From Sorex araneus (Eukaryota > Chordata > Mammalia > Eulipotyphla > Soricidae), in the NCBI RefSeq assembly GCF_027595985.1, contig NC_073305.1, forward strand, positions 81,338,474 to 81,402,473: a stretch of DNA of 64,000 nt, read 5' to 3'. Shown here piece after piece: positions 46,541-57,820 of the stretch. The notes below the pieces were generated by a model. That model was not told the DNA's origin. It saw only the letters and a program-made list of their open reading frames with translations, and searched no databases. The translations under genes were made by a program, and so were the position numbers. How positions within the stretch are numbered: the first letter of the stretch is position 1; each line of letters begins with the position of its first letter.

Positions 46541-47673
46541 TTTTAAGTTAACATTTTTGTACTATGTTTCCCAAGGTTTTTTGATGTGGAATTGTGAATG
46601 TTAAGGGAAATTTAATATACATAAATTTGTTTTAAATGCTTAGGACTCTTAGCAATATTAGAATGTTTCTTGTGGGACTATGTATTGCTAAAAACCTTTG
46701 GGTGGTGATAAATGAGCATTCTTATGAGAATAATATTGAGAAAGCAGCTGGCATTCTAACCCAGAGACTCTATGAAAACTCTAGTGGTCAAAATTAAGTG
46801 AATAAAAATGTATATGTTTTAAAATGTGAAAGACTGGAGGCAAAGAGATTAAATGCATTCAAGGTTGATATTAATGGGAAACTGTTCTTTTAATATATTT
46901 AAATCTTTAAATGCTAAATATATCATATTGGGCATGTTCTAATGTGAAGGCTATATTTTTTTCTGAAAAAAAAATAGTTTAAAAATCAGTGGCTGAACTC
47001 TCAGGAAAATTTAAATTTCATAGCCTTCTGGACAAGAAATATACAATATTCTGTTCTTCTCTGTATTTAACCTAAGGGCTTAATGGTGACTGAATTTAAT
47101 AAAGGCTCAATGGTTAATACGTCAAACTGGATTATCTGTGCTACTCATGTTCCTTTTTAGTGTGGATACTTTCAAAATTAGTGACATATTGAGCTCTCTA
47201 AAAGAAAATAAACTGCTTTCAGAATTGAGAAATGAATATTCCTACTTCTTCAGAAAAATAGCCAGTATTCAAGGAGTTTTGCTAAACACCAGCCAACCAT
47301 CACTTGCTTATTTGGTTCTGTGACACAGCTTCACAGATCCACCCTCAGGATTTGTCTCCCATCCAAAGGGAATGGATTTGTTAATTACACAGGGATGTGT
47401 GGTCATCGGCCGAAAGCTTTAGAAGATGATGTTTCCGTCTGCCCAGTCACTGGATGATCCAAATTCAAAGCAGATGCTCAAGGGGCCTCTAAAACATGCT
47501 GACCCAAAATCATGAACCATCTTAACCTTAAATCCTGCCTTTCCCACAATAATATCAAAAATACAAATGCTTAAAGCCAGTCAAGTTAAAATCACTCTGA
47601 ACCTCTGAAAACGGATATACATTGGTCCTCAAAGAGGGAACAGCAATTGAGTTACATAACATTAAATACAATT
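46541..47673. other. Intergenic, nothing recognised
   Basis: Contains a 61-codon open frame at 47138-47323 preceded by CTTTTTAG. It has no homology I recognise and no convincing donor. Confidence 0.4.
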
Positions 47674-47820
47674 AAGACATTTGCTTTGCGCCAGATTGAG
47701 ACAGGTTTAATCCCGGATCCCTTGAGCCCCGCCAGGAGTGATCCTTGAGCACAGAGCCAAGAGTAAGCCCTTAACACTCCCAGGTGTGGCCCCCAAATCC
47801 AAAAATAAAAATAAATTAAA
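47674..47820 (+). mobile_element. A-tailed tRNA SINE, 5' truncated or diverged
   Basis: GCCAGGAGTGATCCTTGAGC, CAGGTGTGGCCCCCAAATCC and an A-rich tail. Confidence 0.7.
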
Positions 47821-48178
47821 AAGTAAACACATTGCGATAAAACTTTTCATCTACATATTGAAATTCTTTTATCCTAATAATAAAAGAGGGACAAAAGATC
47901 TCATTAGACCTTTGTTGTTAAAGAAAATATCCAATCATATATTTCACGTTTTGCTCCACTTCACTAGGTTTGTCATAGGAAGAGATGAGGTGTGTATCCC
48001 AGAATTCTCCCTGTTTTTTAGTGAACTTTGTGAGATGAATTAACCTGTATTGTATAAAATTAATCTGTTTTGTATATGATCCCTTGAATTTTAACAGATT
48101 TATGCAGTTTCCTAGCCACCAATTCAATAAATAAGGCGTAGAATATTTTTCTTTTTCCCCCCAAAGTTTCCTATGGTT

Positions 48179-48357
48179 CTTCTTCTTCTTTTTTTCTTTT
48201 TGGGTCACACCTGGCAATGCACAGGATTTACTCCTGGCTCTGCACTCAGGAATTACTCCTGGCAGTGCTTGGGGACCATATGGGGTGCTGGGAATCGAAC
48301 CCGGGTCGGCCACATGAAAAGCAAATGTCCTACCCACTGTGCTATCACTCCAGCCCC
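48179..48357 (-). mobile_element. A-tailed tRNA SINE
   Basis: Duplication TCCTATGGTT / TCCTACGGTT at 48169-48178 and 48358-48367. Full head and body. Confidence 0.9.
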
Positions 48358-48494
48358 TCCTACGGTTTTTTGATTGTCAATCTTCTTCAGCTTGACATAA
48401 AGTTGTGTTTAAAAATTTTACAGAGTATATATGAATGTAAGAATGCAAGACTGTATATGAATGTATAATTCATATACAGAGTATATGAATGTAA

Positions 48495-48698
48495 TGTCAA
48501 AAGAATGCCTGGCCGCCCACCTACGAGATGGTCAGATTTCTTCATCAAGACCCTGAACAAATGGTTTGAGGCTCTTTGTGTTCCTGGAGCGAGCAGATGC
48601 CAGTGGGCTACACTAGCATGCGACAGTGACGAATGAAGACATTACTGGTGCCCCCTTGAGCAAATTGAAGAGCAATGGGATGACAAGTGATACAAGTG
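48495..48698 (+). mobile_element. 5'-truncated RTE fragment, last 204 bases
   Basis: Matches the C-terminal end of the RTE at 16251-19040: CGCCCACCTACGAGATGGTC, GGTTTGAGGCTCTTTGTGTT, CCTTGAGCAAATTGAAGAGC. It ends GACAAGTGATACAAGTG and is flanked by a perfect 12-base duplication ATATGAATGTAA (48483-48494, 48699-48710). Confidence 0.93.
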
Positions 48699-48710
48699 AT
48701 ATGAATGTAA

Positions 48711-49248
48711 AATAAACCTGTTCCTAATTCAGGAGAATTTAGCGAGCCTATTCACTCTGACAAACTACCCAAAGAACTCCTAGTGTGCCCCAATATATAT
48801 CCCCCCTTTATATCTTTCCCTTGTGCTAACTCAAAATTCTGTTGAAATGTCAGATAATACAATTGGTCTTGAACACTGATGCTGGTCACTTGCATGAAAG
48901 AATCAGCTGTACCAAAAATAATCTTGTGGTTTTCAAAGGGAAATGAGAATATAATTTCCAGTTGTTTGCTTAGAGTACAGTGCCTTTTGTTCTCTTGATC
49001 AAGTTACATGTATGATTTGACATCAGCTTGCTTCCATTAAATGATCTCAAAGCTGAATGACTTCTAAGGACAAAAAAAAATGCATAAACCAAGCCCCATC
49101 CATTCTATAAACCAAGCCCCACCCATTCTGTTTCCAACTCCATCTCCTTCTGAAGAGTTTCATCTGCCCAGGCTTGCTTCCAACCCTTCACCCTACCCCT
49201 TCTGAACTTTGACATTATTGTCTCCAACATTCAAAAATCCTCCAAGGG
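48711..49248. other. Intergenic, nothing recognised
   Basis: Holds a short local direct repeat (ATAAACCAAGCCCCA at about 49083 and 49110). No gene signal. Confidence 0.45.
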
Positions 49249-49420
49249 TTGAGGCTGGAGTGATAGTACAGTGGGTAGGGTGTTTGCCTTGCATGCGGCC
49301 GACCCAGGTTCAATTACCAGCATCCCATATAGTCCCCTTAGCACTGCGAGGAATAATTCCTGAGTGCAAAGCCAGAAGTAACCCCTTTGCATTGTCGGTG
49401 TGACCCAAAAAGAAAAAAAA
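49249..49420 (+). mobile_element. A-tailed tRNA SINE
   Basis: GGCTGGAGTGATAGTACAGTGG head, GCATGCGGCCGACCCAGG, poly(A). Flanks TCCTCCAAGGG / TTCTCCAAGGA look like the duplication. Confidence 0.9.
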
Positions 49421-50455
49421 ATTCTCCAAGGAAAATAGCTCCAAGGTCTTTGGAGCTATCAATTAAGTATCCCTTTTGCCAGTTATACTTTCTTCTTATC
49501 TAACTTCAAGGACAGTACTGTGGAAACAAATGTCTTGCCTTGAGAGGCTGAACTTGTTCAGAACCACTATCTATGCGGTCAACTGATTTCCAAATGCCAC
49601 ATAAGCTCTGAGCTCTATACTTCTCACCTTGCTCATTGATCTTTCTAGGTCAGCTAAATCACACCCTGTTCCAAGTGACTGCTTCTTATGTTCCATAACA
49701 ATTCCTCTTATCTCAAATCCTGCATGCTTGCAAGTCACTGTACTCGAAGTCTGTACAGCTTTCCCTTGAATTAAGGATCAAAATCTTCACTAGTCATTTT
49801 AGTTCTTTTTCTTTGGCAGTAGAAAACAGATGGATCTTTTTCTCTTTATAACCACATTTCTCTTCAGAGAAAAGTTTCCTTTACTTGTGTCCTCCCTTTA
49901 CTCAATAACTCCCACAGATATGTTTAGTCTTTCCTTCCAGATACATGGCTCAACTTGGCCCCTGGGCTGTAACGATTCTGGTAAGCAGCAGAGCTGGGAG
50001 ACTTTCTTTCAACTTTCTAAGTGCAGAAAGTAATAACATACAAGCTTATTTAATATGCATTTTAACTTTTCCCATTTTTATTATTAATTATAATGCTTCA
50101 ACCACACTCACCACCAGAGTATTTTCTTCTCTCCACCGCTATCCTGAGAAGCTCTCTCCCAGCCTTCAGGTGAGCTAGTTCTACAAACCAATTCTCAGGT
50201 TCTGTTGCCTTTGGCCATTTCTTATTTACATACTATATATATACATATATATTTATATTTATACCTCATATAAGAGACAGAGATCAGTCTGTTTCCATCC
50301 CTCACCTTCTGACTGATTTTACTCAGCATGATAGCTACTATTGAGTGGCAAATTTCATGATTTCATTCTTTCTTATAGCCTAAGTAGTATTTGATTGTGT
50401 AATTTATATATATAAATGTATATATGTATGTGTGTGTATAAATATATATAAATAA
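49421..50455. other. Intergenic, AT-rich toward the right
   Basis: Unique-looking sequence, then L1-like TTTACTCAGCATGATAGC (reverse L1 3' region, about 50280-50400) and TA-rich tracts at 50225-50260 and 50402-50455. Confidence 0.4.
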
Positions 50456-50460
50456 ATCAC

Positions 50461-50880
50461 TATATCACTGTCATCCCGTTGTTCATCGATTTACTTGAGT
50501 GGGCACCAGTAATGTCTCCATTCGTCCCAGCCCTGAGATTTTAGTAGCCTCTCTTTACTCATCTTTCCCAATGATTGGAGGCTCTTTTCAGGGTCAGGGG
50601 AACGAGACCTGTTATTGTTACTGTATTTGGCATATAGAATACACCACGGGAAGCTTGCCAGGCCCTTCTGTGCAGGCAGGATACTCTCGGTAGCTTGCCG
50701 GGCTCTCCAAGAGGCATATATATACATATATATTATATGTGTATATAAATATGAGGCATATATATGTGTATATATACATATATATATTTCCCTTTATGAT
50801 GATGTGTTGCGGCTGCGTGGTCCTGGAATATGTTCACTCATGCGTGAGGCTCGGCCTGAGAGTGTGGAAAGACACCCACC
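50461..50880 (-). mobile_element. Composite retroelement with RTE-like tail
   Basis: Minus strand repeats the order seen at 58380-58760: GCATGAGTGAACATATTCC head end, TATA-rich spacer (50716-50790), body GAGAGCCCGGCAAGCTACC, CTCATTCCCC-like segment, CAGGGCTGGGACGAATGGAG, RTE-like end. Confidence 0.75.
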
Positions 50881-51280
50881 TTAAAAAATAAAAATACCAT
50901 AATAGTCCTGGCTTTCTCCTAAATGGCTGAGTCAAAAGTCTGGGGTACAGGCATGTGGATTTGCATTTCTAATACCTCCTAAGGTGCTGCTGCTGCTGCT
51001 GCTACTGTGAAACCATATTTTGAGAACCTCTGTCATCCACCAACACAGGGTGTGAATGTATATCATAATTTTTTTGGGTCTAGAAACCACCTCAATGACC
51101 AAAAAAATAGAGGACAGGAGATTTTTCTTGAAATCATGGGGAAATCTTGTAGTTCTCATCTAAATTAATTTCAAATTCTCTCTGACGGTTCAAGAATAGG
51201 AAGTGAATTAGCAAAACATGAGGTGTCTTGTCCTCTAGTCCTTCATCGCAGCATGAAAAATGGGTGACAATATGTCTTTT
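50881..51280. other. Intergenic, nothing recognised
   Basis: Contains a short (CTG)5 run at about 50985-51000. No gene signal. Confidence 0.45.
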
Positions 51281-51467
51281 TGTTTGTTTGCTTGCTTTTT
51301 GCTTTTTGGGTCACATCTGGTGATTCTCAGGGGTTATTCCTGGCTCTGCACTCAGGGATCAGTCCTGATGGCGCTCAGGGTACCATATGGAATGCTGGGA
51401 ATTGAACCAGGGTTGATGGGCCGGCGTTAAAGGCAACTAGCCCACCCACTGAACTCTTGCTCCAGCC
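51281..51467 (-). mobile_element. A-tailed tRNA SINE
   Basis: TTTTGGGTCACATCTGGTG, GGTACCATATGGAATGCTGG, TCTTGCTCCAGCCT. Near-duplicate flanks GACAATATGTCTTT / GACAATGTGTTTTT. Confidence 0.88.
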
Positions 51468-51920
51468 TGACAATGTGTTTTTCAAATTCTAATGAGAGAG
51501 ATTCATTACCAAATCCACTCAATTCCCCATATGAAGATTAGTTCATCAGAAATCTCAGTACTCAGGGCCAGAGTTGGGTAAGATGTAGGGAGGAAATTTC
51601 TGCTTGACTTTCTAATAGGGTCTGTTAGAACCAAAACAGAATTGCCTAAAAAGGTCAGTTACTACCACATTTTTTATTTGGGATTCATTGTCATGCTTAT
51701 GTAAATGCAGGTTTTCCATTCACTGCTGGTGGAATAGTTCAGGCCCTATGAAAAATAATATGTAAACATGGAACTCCCATTTGACCTCCTTCTAGAGTAT
51801 TTAAGTACAATAAATAAATATAATAAAATAAAACTGTGGCTTTTCAAGCCACACCTCAGTGAACTTGTTCTTAGAGGTTTTCTAAGATGGATTTCTGCAT
51901 TGAAGATCTCCCTAAGTCTT

Positions 51921-52102
51921 TTTTTTTTTTTTTTTTTTTGCTTTTTGGGTCACACCCGGCGACGCACAAGGGTCACTCCTGGCTCTGCACTCAGGAACCA
52001 CCCCTGGCGGTGCTCAGGGGACCATATGGGATGCTGGGAATCGAACCCGGGTCGGCCGCGTGCAAGGCAAACGCCCTACCCGCTGTGCTATCACTCCAGC
52101 CC
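51921..52102 (-). mobile_element. A-tailed tRNA SINE, youngest-looking copy
   Basis: Perfect 13-base duplication CTCCCTAAGTCTT at 51908-51920 and 52103-52115, a long pure T run, and many intact CpG sites (CACCCGGCGACGCAC, GGTCGGCCGCGTGC). This indicates recent insertion. Confidence 0.97.
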
Positions 52103-52319
52103 CTCCCTAAGTCTTAATATCAGGTGTATACCCCCTAAAAAACTGTAGGCTGCTATAATCTAATTTTTAATAAGATAGGAGCCAGAGGAAAACTATTTAA
52201 TAACCATAGAGTGGAAACATCTAATCAGTATCAATTCCATAGAGCTCTTTTATCAAAGTGTATTCCACAAACTGGCTGTTTTGGAATAATCAGGGTATTT
52301 CTTAAAAATACAGTTTCCT

Positions 52320-52490
52320 GGGGCCAGAGGGATAGTACAACTGGTAGGGTGCTTGTCTTACAAACTGCCAACCTCGGTTAGATCCCTGGCATCCCAAATA
52401 GTCCCCAGAGACTACTAGGGTTGATCTCTGAGCACAGAACCAGGAATAAGCGCTGAGCACTGGTGGGTGTGGCCCCCAAACAAACCAAAA
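52320..52490 (+). mobile_element. A-tailed tRNA SINE, diverged
   Basis: GGGGCCAGAGGGATAGTACAAC, CATCCCAAATAGTCCCC, GGTGTGGCCCCCAAAC. Confidence 0.8.
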
Positions 52491-52524
52491 TATTCACTTT
52501 CCTGTCACTTATCCATTTTGGGGG

Positions 52525-52695
52525 GTGGAAGGAGGGTTTGAGCAACAACCAGCTGTGCTCAGGGCTTACTCCTGGCTGTGCTCCCAGGGATAACTCTCAG
52601 AAGACTCAGGGTACCATATGGGATGCTTGGGATCGAATCCGGTTTGGACATATGCAAGGCAAATGCCCTACCCGCTATGCTAATTCTGGCCTATC
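52525..52695 (-). mobile_element. A-tailed tRNA SINE, diverged
   Basis: CTGTGCTCAGGGCTTACTCC, GGTACCATATGGGATGCTTG, CAAATGCCCTACCCGCTATG. Confidence 0.75.
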
Positions 52696-53073
52696 TCTTA
52701 TGTGAACTGGAATTCGAAATCCCATGCCTGAGAGTCTGATTTTTTTCTAGTTGCTACTGAAGTCCCTTGATTTATAATACTATTAGTGATAGCATTTCAT
52801 ACTTTTAGTGTTCTAACACCACACCTACAAGCAAAGTATCTTTTTCTCACCAGCAGTGTGTCCAGGTCCCCTCCCAGTCACCCCTCATCTTCCATTTTCC
52901 TGATAAGCTCAGTTCTGTAGACAGACTTTCAGGTTCTGTTGACTTTGGCCACTAGTTATTCCCTTCCTGTTTTTCTTTTGTCCAGCTCATGAGAGAGGTT
53001 ATTCTCACATTCTCATGCTTGTCTCTCTCAGCATACCTAGCAATCTATATTTTGTCCAACTCTTCAATAGGCT

Positions 53074-53313
53074 GGACGGAAATGATAGCACAGCAGGTAG
53101 GGCGTTTGCCTTGCATGTGGCTGACCTGGGTTTGATTCCTCTGTCTTTCTTGGAGAGCCCGGCAAGCTACTGAGAGTATCCCGCCTGCATGGCAAGCTAC
53201 CTGTGACGTATTCGATATGCCAAAAACAGTAACAACAAGTCTCACAATGGAGACTTTACTGGTGCCTGCTTGAGCAAATCAATGAACAATGGGATGACGG
53301 TGCTCCAGTGCTC
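53074..53313 (+). mobile_element. RTE-tailed tRNA SINE, full length
   Basis: Perfect 9-base duplication CAATAGGCT at 53065-53073 and 53314-53322. Tail ACGGTGCTCCAGTGCTC. Confidence 0.93.
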
Positions 53314-53627
53314 CAATAGGCTACAAAGAAACTGTAGCTCGGGACTTCTTTCCTTAATGGCCAAGACTTTTCAGTAAACTATTGAATGTGGAGTCTGCTG
53401 AGCCTGGGGCCCTGCGTGCTGTATTTTGATGGGAGAACTCTCATTCCTGGGCTACCTAGGACAGCTAGTATAAGTAGACAAAACTGCTTCTCAGAAGGTA
53501 TTTTTAGGAGCATGGGTCAGGAACTTTGGGTAAATTTCATAATCTTTCTGGGGCCTTTATTTCTTGATCTATGAAGTAGGGAAATGGAGGTAATGTTACT
53601 CAATTAGAATTATTCTAATACTGTATC

Positions 53628-53825
53628 CTTGTAGCACTGTTGTCCCATTGTTCATCAAGCGAGCACCAAGTAATGTCTCTATTGTGAGACTTGTTACTGT
53701 TTTTGGCATGTCAAATATGACACCGGTAGCTTGCCAGTTTCTGCTATGAGGGTGGGATACTCTCAGTAGCTTGCTGGGCTCTCCGAGACGGACAGAGGAA
53801 TCAAGACTGGGTCGGCCCCGTGCAT
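53628..53825 (-). mobile_element. RTE-tailed tRNA SINE, 5' truncated, diverged
   Basis: TAGCACTGTTGTCCCATTG tail, CAAGCGAGCACCAAG, GGTAGCTTGCCAG, GAGACGGACAGAGG; the head stops at GGCCCCGTGCA. Confidence 0.85.
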
Positions 53826-55130
53826 TATGAACATTAAATGATTAATAACATTTTTTAAAAGTATCCAGTTCACAGTAAGATCTATGTACATGTTAGTTGC
53901 TGCTGTAAAAGTTATAACTCTCTCAATCTTGAATCTTATAGGGAGTTAATTCTCTAACACTCAGGGGTCTATAAACTTTACCTCTGTTTACAAATAAAGT
54001 TTTATTGGAATGTAACCGTGTTCATCTTATCTTATTGTCTGGCTATGGTACTGCTACAACTTCAGAGTTAAATAGTAACAGTGACAGTTTGCCAACATTT
54101 ATGTAATTGCTTTTGGGATCCTGTGCATATGCGGATCACCCAGGAGAGCAAGGGGAAATGTCCCTGCAGTTAACAGCACAGATCTGTGGGTGATGCAGAA
54201 AAACCAGTGTCTTGAAAAAGAGAGAGAAAGTAGAGGAAGCATAGGGCATCGAGAAGCCTGGAAAAAAGTTGAGGATGAGAGGACTTTACCACTCTACTAG
54301 CTCAGTCCCCAGTGCATTGTGGCTCCAACTTGGATGAGACCAGAGAGTATCTACTCTGTGCCAGACAGTGGGACAGATAGAGAAAATCAAACATGGACTT
54401 TGGCCAACAAAGACATAATCTACCTTCTAAGGGCCAATCATAAACCCTTCAAAACGAGGACTGTAGCTTCGCTCACTTGACATGCTGGAACTAGAAGAAG
54501 TACTGAGGGTTGCAAATCATTCGTAACTAATTAACACTGCAATCAAGATCATAAAAAGAAAATCTCTTGGGAAAGATGACATTGCTGAAGACCTATGCTC
54601 CCATCACCGATGTCCCACTGGGTAAGAATAGTATCAGCCTCTGAGTTCTTACTGTATGTGATTTGCCAGGAGGCGGGGTATGTAGATGGGAAAAGTGCTA
54701 GTTGATTGTGTCCTTGATTCAGATTCTTGTGGTTTATATAAGTTATTTCACAGAATCCTTTCATTTGATGCATCACTAACTAGTTAGCACTTGGAAAGTA
54801 TACACTTAAATGCCAGAGCTTGTCGATAGGTGGAATTTAAAATTCTGACTCCAAAATTCCCATTATACTTTATTGTTATTTGGATAAGTTTAAGAAGAAA
54901 GGGTAAGTTGAAAGCAAATGTAATCAAAGATAGGGAAAGGTAAAGAGAATTAAACACCAGAGAGCTGCCTGATTGAAATCTGAATATTGAAGATTAAAAT
55001 AAGGAACAGTTTCAAAGTAAGAGCATTCTTTGCTTTAGAAAACAAAATCAGAGTCTATTCCCCGCTCTTCCTACCTGCAGAATTAATAAATATTCATTTT
55101 GCTCATTATTGCTTCAGAATTTTTATTTAA
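53826..55130. other. Intergenic, nothing recognised
   Basis: About 1.3 kb. GGGGTCTATAAACTTTACC and CAAATAAAGTTTTATTGGAAT (53970-54010) look like an old mammalian repeat. No gene signal. Confidence 0.45.
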
Positions 55131-55146
55131 AAATAATATTCTAGCA

Positions 55147-55395
55147 CTGGAGCGATAGCACAGCGGGTAGGGCATTTGCCTTGCACATGGCTGACCCGGG
55201 TTCCATTCCTCCATCCCTCATGGAGAGACCGGAAAGCTACTGAGAGTATCTCACCCTCACGGCAGAGCCTGGCAAGCTGCCCGCGGCATATTAGTTAGAT
55301 ATGCCAAAAACAGTAACAACAAGTCTCACAATGGAGACGTTACTGGTGCCCGCTTGAGCAAATCCATGAATAATGGGATGACAGTGCTACAGTGC
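55147..55395 (+). mobile_element. RTE-tailed tRNA SINE, complete reference copy
   Basis: Perfect 10-base duplication TATTCTAGCA at 55137-55146 and 55396-55405. Head with A box TAGCACAGCGGG, body, GGAGACGTTACTGGTGCCCG, GGGATGACAGTGCTACAGTG. No poly(A). Confidence 0.96.
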
Positions 55396-55405
55396 TATTC
55401 TAGCA

Positions 55406-55580
55406 TTGGAGAAATGTAGAAGGATTAAGGTGCCTGCTTGCATATGACTGACCCCAATTTGACCACTAGTATCACTTATGGCTCCCCAAACACTGCCGGG
55501 GGAGATCCCTGAACACAGAACTAGGAATAAGTTGTGAACACAACCAGAGGTGACTCCCAAACGTCTCCCAAAGTAAAATA
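55406..55580 (+). mobile_element. A-tailed tRNA SINE, old
   Basis: GCCTGCTTGCATATGACTGACC, CCCCAAACACTGCCGGGGGAG, AGAGGTGACTCCCAAACG. Confidence 0.6.
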
Positions 55581-56290
55581 AAATAATATTCTTCAGTGCT
55601 TTCCTTTATAACATTTAGAGTCAACTGCTCTCAATAAGCTGATATTAATCAAATCCCTCTAAGCTCAGTTTTAATTATACAAATTCTATCTCCTGACCTA
55701 AATCATTTGAACTGTCAAGATTTAGAAAATGCTGCTGGCCTCCAGCGGTTCAGTGCCTCCCAATGCTCTTTCACATCCTCCCCTAAATGCGGCAGATAAC
55801 TGTTCAGTGTTTGACCACCTCTGTCCTGTCAGAGCTGCTCTCAAAGGTCATGCCTCCTGCTCATAGTTCAAGAAGCGCCCAGTCTGCCAACAGAAATGCT
55901 GTTGTCACGGGGAATACTCTTTCATCAATCCATCTGGTCCCTCTCTCTGGTCTATTTGAAACTCTAAACCATGAGGATGAGTCTTCGCAAAGATTGCTGC
56001 ACCTTGTACAGGGAATAGTAGAAAGATGCATGTATAGAAGCAATAATTGGCAGGAGAGAAAGAGATAGCCATGCACTGCACAGCCTGCCCAATGCTGCAT
56101 TCGGAAGGAAAGTGTGGAAAACTCAAAATTGACTATGTAGAAGGATTTACAGCCCAGAAACCAGCAACGACTTGTTTTTTGAGATAACTGGTTGTGTAAC
56201 ATTCACCTTCACATGACTGTACAAATCCTAAAATTAATCTTTTCTTCTAGTTGACATTTTTTCTCACTTTATTTATTACTTATTTGTTCT
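55581..56290. other. Intergenic, nothing recognised
   Basis: Open frames on both strands (55787-56068 + and 55861-56202 -) overlap the same bases. Neither shows a family I recognise. Confidence 0.4.
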
Positions 56291-56305
56291 AATACTTCCA
56301 TATCT

Positions 56306-56951
56306 CCTGCCCCCATGCCTGGCTGTCTTCACCAGGGCCCCTTGGAGGGGTGTGGGTTGAGTTTCCCTCCCCACCCCGAGCAGAGACCCGGCAGCCGAAG
56401 ACCTCTGGAACCTAGCCACAGCCATGCTCAAGGCCCCTCTCTACATGCTTGGACGAACCTCACTCATGAAGGAACCGGCAGAGGAACCCAAGTGTGCAGG
56501 ACCCAGGGCTGAGATCTCCAAGCCTACTCAGAACAGGACTGGGCCTCTTCCACCCAGATCCCCCATTTTCCAGTAGCTAGGCAGTCACATTCACAAACTG
56601 CCCCCAGTGCTGTGTAATCCCACCAACGGCCAAGATCCAGAGACTATAAAATAAAGCTCCCAGACCTCTTATTGTCTAGTTGTCCCACTCAGAGATTATG
56701 GCAAACTAAACTACCGAGAGTATCCTCCCTACACAGCAGAGTCTGGCAAACTCCCCGTGGCGTATTCGATATGCCAAAAACAGTAACAATAATGGGTCTC
56801 ATTCCCCTGACCCTGAAAGAGCCTCCAATGCATCACCGTTGGGAAGAAGGAGTAAGAGAAGCTGCTAAAATCTCAGGGCTAGGACGAATGGAGACGTTAC
56901 TGGCGGCCACTCAAGCGAACCGATGAACAACAGGATGACAGTGATACAGTG
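56306..56951 (+). mobile_element. GC-rich composite retroelement with RTE-like tail, copy 3
   Basis: 14-base duplication ATACTTCCATATCT (56292-56305) / ATACTTCCAGATCT (56952-56965). GC-rich head, TATAAAA at 56645, SINE-like body, TCTCATTCCCCTGACCCTG, GGACGAATGGAGACGTTACTGG, and a GACAGTGATACAGTG tail. Confidence 0.92.
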
Positions 56952-57285
56952 ATACTTCCAGATCTTTATCATTACTAAAACTGTACCTCTACAACAATTA
57001 ATATATTTCATGGTACTTTTTTACATATAAGTATGTATTTCTTTAGGATCTATATCGAGGGGTAGAACTTCTAATTTATAAACTATTCATATTCCAACTT
57101 ATCAGATAATGTTAAATTGCTATGCCATTAGCCATGCATTAAGATATCCTGCTTCTTCACACTGTTGTCAACAGTTGTTATTGTTAACCTTATTCATTTA
57201 TGCCAATCAAAATGAGAGTTATCTTTCATTTTATCATGTTATTGATACTTCCCTGATGACTTGTATCATTGAAAATGCTTTTATA

Positions 57286-57465
57286 GGGCCAGAGAGATGG
57301 TTTAGCAAGTAAGGCACTTGCGTTACATGTGGCTCACCTGGATTTAATCCCGGCACAGCACATGGTTCTCACTGCTCTCCTCCACTGCCCACCCCAACAC
57401 TGATAGGAGTGACCCCTGAACACAAGAATCAGTCAGATGTGACCCCAGAACAAAATAAAACAAAA
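57286..57465 (+). mobile_element. A-tailed tRNA SINE, diverged
   Basis: GGGCCAGAGAGATGGTTTAGC head, GATTTAATCCCGGCACAG, CAGATGTGACCCCAG, A-rich tail. Confidence 0.7.
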
Positions 57466-57820
57466 ATAAAATGTTTTTATATGGTTATTGGCCATTTGGG
57501 CTGTTTTTCATTGTTGCTATTGACCCTTCAACTCATTTCAATCACATTTTGTTGTTGCAGTTTCTGGGGAAGAACAAGGGGTGATGTTTTTCTAGTTGTG
57601 GTGCCAATGGTGACCAATACTCTATAGTGCCTGGAATCACACTCTGATGGGGGAGGCGGCAAAATGCATGCCAGGGGCTGAACTCAATATATGCTAAGCC
57701 AGTGTTCCACCACTGAGACACATTCCTGATACTGGATTTTCTCATTTGAAGGTTGTGTTCATAATTTTTTGCCCATTTTTCTCTTAGATCTGTTTTTATG
57801 ATTTATACAAATTTCCTTTG

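Noticed and set aside
47138-47323. 61-codon open frame preceded by a CTTTTTAG acceptor-like site
   Set aside because: No recognised homology, no convincing donor, and no neighbouring exons.
55147-55225. tRNA-like segment with A and B boxes
   Set aside because: It is the SINE head; no acceptor stem or full cloverleaf is evident, and it is repeated throughout the window.
55787-56202. Overlapping open frames on both strands
   Set aside because: Neither resembles a known family; the region is intergenic with no splice signals that would join them to a gene.
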